Source: Candidatus Methanophagales archaeon
GTDB taxonomy: Archaea; Halobacteriota; Syntropharchaeia; Alkanophagales; Methanospirareceae
Reading direction: 5' to 3'
DNA length: 7,781 nucleotides
NCBI GenBank assembly: GCA_021161765.1
Contig: JAGGZZ010000108.1
Span: forward strand, 1 to 7,781
The notes under the pieces were generated by a model. That model was not told the origin of the DNA and made no database searches. It saw nothing but the letters and a program-made list of their open reading frames with translations. Shown one piece after another: positions 1 through 5,931 of this stretch (the stretch's first letter is position 1; every line of letters begins with the position of its first letter). The translations under genes were made by a program, and so were the position numbers.

Positions 1-54
1 GCAGATAATCCTGCCAACCCCCCCCAATATCGTTACTGACGCCATTTTACTCAT
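1..54 (-). CDS. 5' end of a probable Rossmann-fold (NAD-binding) protein, partial
   Basis: Reading leftward from ATG at 54, 18 codons stay open to the window edge and encode MSKMASVTILGGVGRIIC. The hydrophobic strand followed by Gly-Gly-x-Gly is the usual start of a dinucleotide-binding domain, as in nucleotide-sugar dehydrogenases and epimerases. A purine-rich ribosome binding site (GAGAGGAG, complement of 57-64) lies 2 nt before this ATG and 11 nt before a second in-frame ATG at 45, so the second may be the true start. The gene begins 39 nt after the stop of the upstream epimerase gene, on the same strand, and probably continues the sugar operon. The two glycines are encoded within a run of eight G (C on the plus strand, 18-25). 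The specific function cannot be told from 18 residues. Confidence 0.55.
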   Translation of the reverse strand, partial: MSKMASVTILGGVGRIIC

Positions 55-93
55 ATCTCCTCTCACGTTCTAATTCCCTTAAAAAATATTTAT

Positions 94-1023
94 TCATAAT
101 CCCCTACTTTCATACCATCCAATCGCTCTTTCTATCCCTTCATCTATCGAGACGTTGGGCTCATAATTTAAAAGTTCCCTTGCTCTGCTAATATCCACAA
201 TACATTTAGTCACTTCACCTGTTCTACTCTCTTTTATAACAATTTTTCCTCTTGATGTCATTTTATTTAATATGACTTTGGCTAACTCTACTATTATAAT
301 GCCTTTGCCTGATGCAATATTAATAGTATTATTTTTAACTCCACCGAAATTTTTAATCGATTTTATTATACCATCCACACAATCATCAATATACGTAAAG
401 TCCAATAATTTGTCCTCACCAAAGACAATCAAATCCTTATTTTGCTTTGCCGTTTCTATAAAGACGGGAATGACTCTATCGCTGTCATCGTACTTCCCAT
501 AAACATTTGAAAATCTTAGAATTACAAAATCTATGCCATAGCATTGGTGATAGGAATGCACCAAAGCCTCGCCACCAATTTTTGTTGCAGTGTAAGGGCT
601 TTCACAGTTTCTAACATAAGCTTCTTCTTCATTGTGAAAGACTTTGTCGGAATTCCCGTAAACTTCCCTGCTACTCGCAAATATGAACCTATCTGTGTTT
701 TTTAACCGGGAAAACTCCAAAATGTTAAACAATATTTCGAAATTATCCCTCGCTAATATTGGATTTTTCACCAGATTATATACCCTTGCATTTGCTGCTA
801 AATGGACAATCATATCAAAATCGTCCGGCAACTTACTGAAGCAGTTTCTATCTCTTAAGTCGCTAATTATTGTAATTCTATCGACTTTTTCACTCCATTT
901 GTTTTGTTTTATGTCTATACCCACTATTTCGTATCCCTTTTCCATCAAAGTCTCACATAACGCCGTTCCGATTGTTCCACTACTTCCTGTAACCAATATT
1001 TTTTCAATCCCTTTCTTGTTCAT
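94..1023 (-). CDS. NAD-dependent nucleotide-sugar epimerase/dehydratase (extended SDR family)
   Basis: A 309-residue protein of normal length for the extended short-chain dehydrogenase family (UDP-glucose 4-epimerase, UDP-glucuronate 4-epimerase, UDP-xylose synthase and relatives). Visible motifs are the NAD-binding TGSSGTIG at 12-19, an acidic residue ending strand 2 (D37), HLAA at 74-77, the SSREVYG segment ending at 123 with its catalytic serine, the YxxxK pair Y144/K148, RFSNVYG at 170-176 and DFTYIDDCVDGI at 208-219. The protein should be cytoplasmic and act on a UDP-sugar. Which sugar cannot be read from the sequence; next to GalU and a UDP-glucose dehydrogenase-like gene, UDP-glucose, UDP-glucuronate or a product of them is likely. 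The gene overlaps the end of galU by 20 nt, and its ribosome site AGGAGAT (complement of 1028-1034) lies inside galU, so the two are probably translationally coupled. No active-site residue appears to be missing. Confidence 0.9.
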   Translation of the reverse strand: MNKKGIEKILVTGSSGTIGTALCETLMEKGYEIVGIDIKQNKWSEKVDRITIISDLRDRNCFSKLPDDFDMIVHLAANARVYNLVKNPILARDNFEILFNILEFSRLKNTDRFIFASSREVYGNSDKVFHNEEEAYVRNCESPYTATKIGGEALVHSYHQCYGIDFVILRFSNVYGKYDDSDRVIPVFIETAKQNKDLIVFGEDKLLDFTYIDDCVDGIIKSIKNFGGVKNNTINIASGKGIIIVELAKVILNKMTSRGKIVIKESRTGEVTKCIVDISRARELLNYEPNVSIDEGIERAIGWYESRGL

Positions 1024-1849
1024 CTTTATCTCCTATCAGCGAAAGCAAAAAATTTTCAAGCTCGTTATTGAACCTTTTATCCCTTATAAAAAGCTCAATG
1101 TTCGATTTTATCCAGTCGAGTTTGTTCCCTATGTCGTATCTTCTCCCTCTATAAACATAAGCGTATCTTTTCTCTCTTACGAGACGTAGCGCATCGGTAA
1201 GTTGTATCTCATTCCCCTTTCCTGGACGAGTTCGCTCGATTGCATCAAATATCGCCGGTGTCAAGATATATCTGCCTAAGATTCCTAAATTTGATGGTGC
1301 TTCTTCCGGCGAGGGCTTCTCCACTAAATCCTCAACGAGGTGAATATCCCCTTCAACTTCTTTTCCCTTTATTATCCCGTAGCTGCTTACTTTCTCACTC
1401 GGGACCTCCTCAACAGCAATAATAGAAGTCTTAAATTCCTCGTATTTCTTGATTAACTCCTTTGTGCATTCTGGAATGGTTATCGTATCACCCAAAAGCA
1501 GGGCAAACGCCTCATTACCTACAAAGCTCTTTGCATAGTAAACCGCATCTCCTAATCCTCGTGGCTCTCTCTGTCTTGTATAAAGAAGGTTTACACTGCT
1601 CATCATCGCATCTATTTCATCTAAAAACTCGTTTTCCAGTTCACTTTTCCCGAAATGATCTTCTATCGACCTTTTCCCTTTTCCCGTTATAATAAGGATA
1701 TCTTTTATTCCTGAGGCTATCGCTTCTTCCACAACGTATTGTATAACTGGCTTATCTACTATGGGAAGCATCTCCTTCGGCTGCGCTTTCGTAGCGGGCA
1801 AAAACCTCGTTCCCAACCCCGCTGCGGGTATTACTGCTTTTTTAATCAT
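1004..1849 (-). CDS. galU: UTP--glucose-1-phosphate uridylyltransferase
   Basis: A 281-residue nucleotidyltransferase that makes UDP-glucose from UTP and glucose-1-phosphate in the cytoplasm. The family signature is intact: the nucleotide-binding loop GLGTRFLPATK at 11-21, PKEMLPIVDKP at 24-34, RGLGDAV at 97-103, the metal-binding LLGDT at 118-122, VEKP at 176-179, GKGNEIQLTDAL at 210-221 and the IGNKLDW segment at 240-246. The length matches GalU rather than the longer glucose-1-phosphate thymidylyltransferases with C-terminal extensions. Its ATG shares an ATGA overlap with the stop of the upstream dehydrogenase gene, and GGAG/GAGG ribosome sites sit within the dehydrogenase's last codons, so translation is probably coupled. 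It supplies the substrate for the dehydrogenase encoded just before it, a common pairing in UDP-glucuronate pathways. A dTDP-sugar specificity is less likely given the motif set. Confidence 0.95.
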   Translation of the reverse strand: MIKKAVIPAAGLGTRFLPATKAQPKEMLPIVDKPVIQYVVEEAIASGIKDILIITGKGKRSIEDHFGKSELENEFLDEIDAMMSSVNLLYTRQREPRGLGDAVYYAKSFVGNEAFALLLGDTITIPECTKELIKKYEEFKTSIIAVEEVPSEKVSSYGIIKGKEVEGDIHLVEDLVEKPSPEEAPSNLGILGRYILTPAIFDAIERTRPGKGNEIQLTDALRLVREKRYAYVYRGRRYDIGNKLDWIKSNIELFIRDKRFNNELENFLLSLIGDKDEQERD

Positions 1850-2706
1850 TCCCTCACTCCATATTTCTCCTTCATCTCCTCGTTTATATCATCCACGACT
1901 TTCAGTAATTTTGCCTTATGATATTCTTCAGCAAAAGCGACAAAGGCTTTTAAATCCTTTGGAAGACATTTACCACCAAACGCTTTTCCGTGAAGCGTTC
2001 CATATTTCCCTATGCGTGGGTCGAGACCAACGACATCCGCAATGGCTCGAGAATCAATGCCAAGTTCTTTGCAAATAAGGAATATCTCGTTCCAGTAGGA
2101 AATCTTTGCTGCAAGCATACAGTTCGAGGCATATTTTATCATTTCCGCAGTTCTCAAATCCGTTCTGAAAATAGGCTTGTTCAGCGGTTCGTAAATCTCC
2201 TCTAAAACATCTCCTGATCTTTTATCATATTCACCAATCACAATTCTATCCTCAGTAAAGAAATCCTTTTTCGTGTCCTCGTCTGTGCTCCAAGTTCCAG
2301 AAATTTCAGTTAGGAACTCTGGATTCATGCATATTCCAAATTCTCCTGCTTTTTTACCCGTGTATTTTTCTAATATTGGAATTACCACTTTCTCAGTCGT
2401 CCCCGGAACTACTGTGCTTTTTACCACTATAACATGATAATTATCCTTCTCCGCTAATATCGTCCCTATGTTTTTTGCTGCGTCTTTTACATAGCTCAGG
2501 TCTATTTCTCCATCTTCATTTGTTGGCGTTGGAACACAAATGAAAGATATATCAGAATTTTCAATTGCATAGTTTATATCCTTGTTGAAATTTGGCAGGG
2601 CTTTATCCACAATATCGTAGAAAATTATTTCGTTGCCTAATTCCGCAAAACCTTTTCCAATTAGCGTGCCCACCCAGCCAGATCCTATTATGCTTATTCT
2701 TGACAT
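1846..2706 (-). CDS. short UDP-glucose/GDP-mannose dehydrogenase family protein lacking the C-terminal domain
   Basis: A 286-residue NAD-dependent nucleotide-sugar dehydrogenase, probably oxidising UDP-glucose to UDP-glucuronate. The N-terminal NAD-binding domain shows GSGWVG at 8-13, D31 ending strand 2, VPTP at 58-61, the KSTVVPGTT loop at 96-104 and NPEFL at 128-132. The central domain has AEMIKYASNC at 187-196, giving K191 and N195, and GKAFGGKCLPKD at 240-251, giving catalytic Cys247 and Asp251. The Asn-Cys and Cys-Asp spacings (52 and 4) match those of Streptococcus pyogenes UDP-glucose dehydrogenase (N208, C260, D264). The protein stops about 35 residues after the catalytic cysteine, whereas most family members are about 400-440 residues and continue into a UDP-binding domain. 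It is therefore either a genuine short subfamily or a truncated enzyme; the neat ATGA junction with galU favours a stable short form. The start overlaps the glycosyltransferase fragment by 13 nt. An in-frame TAG ten codons upstream rules out a longer N-terminus, and the ribosome site is weak. Confidence 0.85.
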   Translation of the reverse strand: MSRISIIGSGWVGTLIGKGFAELGNEIIFYDIVDKALPNFNKDINYAIENSDISFICVPTPTNEDGEIDLSYVKDAAKNIGTILAEKDNYHVIVVKSTVVPGTTEKVVIPILEKYTGKKAGEFGICMNPEFLTEISGTWSTDEDTKKDFFTEDRIVIGEYDKRSGDVLEEIYEPLNKPIFRTDLRTAEMIKYASNCMLAAKISYWNEIFLICKELGIDSRAIADVVGLDPRIGKYGTLHGKAFGGKCLPKDLKAFVAFAEEYHKAKLLKVVDDINEEMKEKYGVRE

Positions 2707-3011
2707 TTTCTGATACTCAATTCGAGTTCTCTTCTAAATACTTTGTCATCGCAATCAACCGTAATGATAATATCTCTTGTTGCAGATAATAACGCCTTCT
2801 TTACAGCCACGCCGTATCCTTGTGGCTTTTGCCTGATGACCACGGCGCCTAGTTCTTCCGCAATCTCTGGCGTTCTATCTGTAGAACCATCAACGACTAC
2901 GATTTCGGCTTGATTGTTCGTAGCCTTCTGTATATCGGTTATGACTTTTCTTATCGCCTTCTCTTCGTTCCGGGAGCCCATTACAACAGATGCATCGTCA
3001 TATTTTTTCAT
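2694..3011 (-). CDS. N-terminal fragment of a family 2 glycosyltransferase (truncated)
   Basis: A 105-residue protein matching only the nucleotide-sugar-binding half of a GT2 enzyme of the dolichol-phosphate mannosyltransferase/DPM1-like type. Recognisable parts are the NEEKAIRKVI helix at 15-24, EIVVVDGSTDRTPEIA at 36-51, QKPQGYGVAVKKAL at 61-74 and the strand IIITVDCDD at 81-89, which carries the metal-binding DxD-like motif. The similarity ends at residue 89; the remaining 16 residues (KVFRRELELSIRKCQE) do not look like the family, and the whole acceptor-binding half is missing. Complete members are usually above 200 residues. The first strand also differs from the usual VIPAYNEE pattern (VVMGSRNEE). 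The stop lies 13 nt inside the dehydrogenase gene, so a deletion may have joined the two. No Shine-Dalgarno site precedes ATG 3011, but a TATA-like box about 28 nt upstream would allow a leaderless message. It is probably inactive alone, unless it works as a binding subunit; it could be scored as a pseudogene. Confidence 0.75.
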   Translation of the reverse strand: MKKYDDASVVMGSRNEEKAIRKVITDIQKATNNQAEIVVVDGSTDRTPEIAEELGAVVIRQKPQGYGVAVKKALLSATRDIIITVDCDDKVFRRELELSIRKCQE

Positions 3012-3034
3012 TGTATATAAAGTATAACTTCCTT

Positions 3035-3043
3035 CTATTTAAG
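3035..3043 (-). promoter_or_regulatory. candidate archaeal TATA box for the sugar operon
   Basis: The minus-strand sequence CTTAAATAG is centred about 28 nt before the A of the glycosyltransferase ATG at 3011. That is the spacing expected if transcription starts at or near the start codon. No purine-rich BRE stands out before it. A second AT-rich match (TTTATATA, within 3012-3026) lies too close to the ATG to drive it and would instead start a message inside the gene. The box adjoins the 10-bp repeats of the neighbouring element. Confidence 0.4.
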
Positions 3044-3044
3044 A

Positions 3045-3084
3045 CACTGATTTACACTGATTTACACGGATTTACGCAGATTTA
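3045..3084. repeat. four tandem 10-bp units (CACTGATTTA type)
   Basis: Four consecutive 10-bp units are visible: CACTGATTTA, CACTGATTTA, CACGGATTTA and CGCAGATTTA. The first two are identical and the others differ at one and three positions. The period is close to one DNA helical turn, so each unit presents the same face. A related motif occurs in the opposite orientation at 3161-3170 and 3190-3203, beyond the hairpin pair. Confidence 0.85.
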
Positions 3085-3115
3085 TTTTAGTTTAACCGTG
3101 TTGATTCTTATCATT

Positions 3116-3156
3116 AAGCCCTTTCAGGGCTTGCGGGGACGTGGGCAGAGCCCACG
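3116..3156. repeat. two tandem perfect hairpins (REP-like core)
   Basis: The first hairpin is AAGCCCT-TTC-AGGGCTT (3116-3132) and the second is CGTGGGC-AGA-GCCCACG (3140-3156). Both have perfect 7-bp stems and 3-nt loops, and 7 nt separate them. They are much richer in G and C than the surrounding DNA. Neither is followed by a T-run on either strand, so they do not look like ordinary intrinsic terminators, though they could still slow polymerase or protect the 3' end of the clpB message. Paired short hairpins of this type are typical of dispersed REP-like palindromes moved by Y1 transposases; that link is inference. Confidence 0.85.
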
Positions 3157-3240
3157 AGTGTTAATCTGCATTAATTTTTCTGTTTTCTCGTGAAAATCTG
3201 TGTAATCTTGTGGTTATAATTTTTGGAATGCCCATAGAAC

Positions 3241-5823
3241 CTACCCCTGTGAAAACACAACCGCCCCATCCGAAACATCCATCTTTATCGTATCGCCCTC
3301 ACTGAATTCGCCATTCAAAATCTTCATAGACAATGGGTCTTCGACCATTCGTTGAATTGTTCGCTTTATCGGTCTTGCCCCGAATACGGGGTCAAATCCT
3401 TTACTCGCTATCAATTCTTTTACGCTGTCGCTGACAGAAATCGCAATTTTACGCTCGGCAAGTCTATCTTGCAGATACCGCATTTGAATCCCCACTATCT
3501 TCTTTATCTCCTCCATGCCCAGCGGATTGAATATGATAATCTCATCAATGCGATTCAAGAATTCGGGTCGGAACCGCATTTTCAGCGCTTCCATCACCTT
3601 CCCCCGCAACTCTTCGCCACTAAATTCCTGCATCAGGTGACTCGCAACGTTGGAAGTCATGATATTCACGGTGTTCTTGAAGTTCACGGTTCTTCCATGA
3701 CCATCGGTGAGACGACCATCGTCCAGGATCTGAAGCAGCAGATTGAAGACGTCGTTGTGCGCCTTTTCTATTTCATCAAACAGGACTACGGTGTAGGGTC
3801 TTCTTCGAACGGCTTCGGTTAAAAATCCGCCCTCTTCATACCCCACATAGCCCGGTGGTGCGCCGATGAGCCTTGCAATTGAGTGCCGCTCCATGAACTC
3901 CGACATATCCATCCGCACCATCGCCCGTTCATCATCAAATAGAAATTCGGCGAGTGCCTTTGCAAGTTCTGTCTTTCCGACACCCGTTGGACCCATAAAT
4001 ATAAACGAACCTATCGGTCTATTCGGGTCGCTGAGACCTGCGCGAGCCCTTCTAATCGCATTAGAAATCAACGAGATCGCTTCATCCTGTCCCACAACAC
4101 GCTGTTTCAAGCGCTCTTCCATCTGAATAAGTTTCTCGGTCTCTCCTTCCAGCATCCTCGACACAGGAACCCCAGACCATTTCGCAATCACCTCCGCGAC
4201 GTCTTCTTCGTCAACCTCTTCTTTTAGCATCTTCTGGTCACGCTGCATCGCTTGCAGTCGTTCATTCTGCGCGTCCAATTCCTTTTGCAGTTCGACAAGC
4301 GTTCCATACCGTATTTTTGCCACACGCTCTAAATCTCCACTGCGTTCAGCCTGTTCTTCTTCTAACTTCGCCTCCTCTATCTTCGCTTTGACTTCTCGTA
4401 TCCGCTGTATTATCTCCTTCTCATTCTGCCATCTCGCTTTGAGCTGGTCGTCTTTTTCCTTTAGCGCCGCCAGTTCCTCGCGTAGCTTTTCAAGCCGTTC
4501 CTTCGATGCTTTGTCGCGCTCACGCTTCAAAGCCTGTTCCTCAATCTCCAGTTGCCTGATTTTTCGGTCAACCTCGTCAATTTCGACGGGCATGCTGTCT
4601 ATTTCCGTTCTCAACCTGGAAGCGGCTTCGTCAATGACGTCAATGGCTTTATCTGGCAAGAACCTGTCGGTGATATATCTATTGGTGAGTTCAGCCGCAG
4701 CAATCAACGCGGAATCGTGAATCCTCACTCCGTGATGCAGTTCGTATCGCTCCTTTAAACCACGCAGAATCGAAATCGTATCCTCTTCCGATGGTTCACG
4801 GACTAAAATCGGCTGGAATCTACGTTCCAGAGCGGCGTCCTTCTCGATATATTTGCGATATTCATCTGTCGTGGTTGCACCCACACATCTGAGTTCACCA
4901 CGAGCAAGTGCGGGTTTTAGCATGTTTGAGGCATCTACCGCACCCTCTGCCGCACCCGCTCCGACAACGGTGTGTAATTCGTCAATAAAGAGCACTATCT
5001 GACCCGCAGCCTCGTCAATCTCCTTTAACACCGCCTTTAGTCGGTCTTCAAACTCACCTCTGAACTTCGTCCCGGCGATCAATGCCCCCATGTCCAGGGC
5101 TGCCACGCGCTTATCCTTCAGGGTCTCGGGAACGTCACCGTTTATTATTCGCTGCGCTAAACCTTCAACTATTGCGGTCTTTCCCACGCCTGCCTCACCT
5201 ATAAGCACGGGATTGTTCTTCGTTCTTCGTGATAGGACTTGAATAACCCTGCGGATTTCTTCGTTTCTGCCTATTACCGGGTCGAGCTTACCTTTACGAG
5301 CAAGGTCGGTCAAATCTCGTGTGTAGCGTTCCAGTGCCTGATACTTCTCCTCTGGATTTTGGTCCACTACCCGCTGTCCACCACGAATTCCCGTCAGGGC
5401 TTCGTATATCCTGTCCTTTGTCGCTCCCATTCCTTTAAGAATTTGAGGAGATGATGGCTCCGCCTCTTCCGCAATCGCAAGAAGGATATGCTCGGTGCTC
5501 ATATACTCATCCTTCATAGCCTGCGCTTCTTGCCATGCATTCTCCAGCGTCTTATTCAATCTCGGCGTTATATATATCTGCTCGATTCCGCCTCCTCCAT
5601 ATACTTGAGGCAGGGAACTCAAATGCGCTGTGAGACGTGATCTGAGCTGGTCAACATCAACGCCGATTTTTTGCAATATCGGGACTACTATACCTTCTGA
5701 TTGTTCGACCAGCGCTAACAATAAATGTTCCACGTCTATCTGTTGATGATTGTATTTGTCGGCGATGTTTTTTGCTTCTTGCAGCGCCTCTTGCGCCTTT
5801 AAAGTCAGTTTGTCAAGTCTCAT
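3241..5823 (-). CDS. clpB: ATP-dependent protein disaggregase ClpB (Hsp104 family)
   Basis: A complete 860-residue ClpB, the usual length. It forms a cytoplasmic hexamer that threads aggregated proteins through its pore, normally working with DnaK, DnaJ and GrpE. The order is Clp-N repeats (1-145), the first AAA+ domain with Walker A GEAGVGKT at 209-216, Walker B VLFIDE at 277-282 and arginine-finger segment ERRF at 333-336, the long coiled-coil middle domain (about 405-535), then the second AAA+ domain with Walker A GPTGVGKT at 611-618, Walker B VLFDEIEKAH at 680-689, pore loop GYVG at 658-661 and sensor 2 GARPIKR at 815-821. The coiled coil and the lack of an IGF/IGL loop separate it from ClpA and ClpC. 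The first pore loop has Phe254 (TKFRG) where Tyr is usual. The start is ATG 5823 (MRLDKLTLKA, the family N-terminus), with ribosome site GAGGT 8 nt before it. A further 76 open codons upstream cross the promoter and are not part of the protein. No chaperone partner genes are in the window. Confidence 0.97.
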   Translation of the reverse strand: MRLDKLTLKAQEALQEAKNIADKYNHQQIDVEHLLLALVEQSEGIVVPILQKIGVDVDQLRSRLTAHLSSLPQVYGGGGIEQIYITPRLNKTLENAWQEAQAMKDEYMSTEHILLAIAEEAEPSSPQILKGMGATKDRIYEALTGIRGGQRVVDQNPEEKYQALERYTRDLTDLARKGKLDPVIGRNEEIRRVIQVLSRRTKNNPVLIGEAGVGKTAIVEGLAQRIINGDVPETLKDKRVAALDMGALIAGTKFRGEFEDRLKAVLKEIDEAAGQIVLFIDELHTVVGAGAAEGAVDASNMLKPALARGELRCVGATTTDEYRKYIEKDAALERRFQPILVREPSEEDTISILRGLKERYELHHGVRIHDSALIAAAELTNRYITDRFLPDKAIDVIDEAASRLRTEIDSMPVEIDEVDRKIRQLEIEEQALKRERDKASKERLEKLREELAALKEKDDQLKARWQNEKEIIQRIREVKAKIEEAKLEEEQAERSGDLERVAKIRYGTLVELQKELDAQNERLQAMQRDQKMLKEEVDEEDVAEVIAKWSGVPVSRMLEGETEKLIQMEERLKQRVVGQDEAISLISNAIRRARAGLSDPNRPIGSFIFMGPTGVGKTELAKALAEFLFDDERAMVRMDMSEFMERHSIARLIGAPPGYVGYEEGGFLTEAVRRRPYTVVLFDEIEKAHNDVFNLLLQILDDGRLTDGHGRTVNFKNTVNIMTSNVASHLMQEFSGEELRGKVMEALKMRFRPEFLNRIDEIIIFNPLGMEEIKKIVGIQMRYLQDRLAERKIAISVSDSVKELIASKGFDPVFGARPIKRTIQRMVEDPLSMKILNGEFSEGDTIKMDVSDGAVVFSQG

Positions 5824-5843
5824 CTGGTTATACCTCTCTATAC

Positions 5844-5878
5844 TATATACTAAGTTTCCAGGTATAAATAAGTATATA
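5844..5878. repeat. 8-bp inverted repeat in the clpB promoter (possible operator)
   Basis: TATATACT at 5844-5851 is repeated as its exact complement AGTATATA at 5871-5878, with a 19-nt spacer. One arm lies on the candidate clpB TATA box and the other near the predicted transcription start, a natural place for a repressor such as a heat-shock regulator. Both arms are low-complexity TA sequence, so the match could be chance. It does not match the archaeal heat-shock operator pattern I know (CTAAC-N5-GTTAG of Archaeoglobus HSR1). Confidence 0.35.
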
Positions 5879-5880
5879 TC
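5862..5880 (-). promoter_or_regulatory. candidate TATA region of clpB
   Basis: On the minus strand this stretch reads GATATATACTTATTTATAC, containing two overlapping TATA-like matches. Initiation about 25 nt downstream would fall near 5842-5850, leaving a leader of about 20-27 nt that includes the GAGGT ribosome site (complement of 5832-5836). The spacing is right for an archaeal promoter. The DNA is AT-rich enough that the same bases could also serve the divergent plus-strand gene, so the assignment is tentative. Confidence 0.45.
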
Positions 5881-5887
5881 AAGCTTC

Positions 5888-5902
5888 AAGAAAAGGTTTA
5901 TC
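5888..5902 (+). promoter_or_regulatory. candidate BRE/TATA of the restriction-modification gene
   Basis: A purine-rich stretch (AAGAAAAGG) followed by TTTATC resembles an archaeal BRE plus a weak TATA box. Initiation about 25 nt downstream would leave a leader of only a few nucleotides before ATG 5932. An alternative TATA-like sequence is the perfect 10-bp palindrome CTTTATAAAG at 5913-5922, but it lies too close to the ATG for normal spacing and may instead be a regulator site. Confidence 0.35.
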
Positions 5903-5931
5903 AAGTCCTTCTCTTTATAAAGGAAGAATAA

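Larger units (their letters stand above)
3045..3215. repeat. composite intergenic repeat element with inverted arms around a hairpin core
   Basis: The interval between the clpB stop and the sugar operon promoter is built of 10-bp GATTTA-type units on the left, the hairpin pair in the centre, and similar units in reverse orientation on the right. ACACGGATTTACGC (3064-3077) matches the complement of 3190-3203 at 11 of 14 positions, and CGCAGATTTA (3075-3084) matches the complement of 3161-3170 at 8 of 10. Phrases of this form (GGATTTACGCAGATTT) recur in intergenic DNA of many environmental genomes and are often mis-annotated as small proteins; this is recalled, not checked here. Boundaries are approximate, and no target-site duplication was identified. 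The rest of the 229-nt gap (3012-3044 and 3216-3240) holds only the operon promoter and a short clpB trailer. Confidence 0.55.

Noticed and set aside
683..1189. 168-codon plus-strand frame across the epimerase/galU junction
   Set aside because: Antisense to two well-supported genes; its hydrophobic composition follows from the opposite strand's codons.
3045..3084. Possible CRISPR array
   Set aside because: The units are only 10 bp, directly abutting, with no spacers and no cas genes nearby.
3116..3156. Intrinsic terminator for clpB
   Set aside because: Neither hairpin is followed by a T-run on the clpB-transcribed strand, so a terminator call is not supported by sequence alone.
2990..3193. 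Small plus-strand frame across the intergenic repeats (67 codons)
   Set aside because: It is a translation of the 10-bp repeats and hairpins (YTDLHGFTQIYF-type text), a well-known spurious protein pattern, with no ribosome site or family similarity.
3352..3822. 156-codon plus-strand frame inside clpB
   Set aside because: It is antisense to the highly conserved second AAA+ domain of ClpB and shows no recognisable protein pattern.
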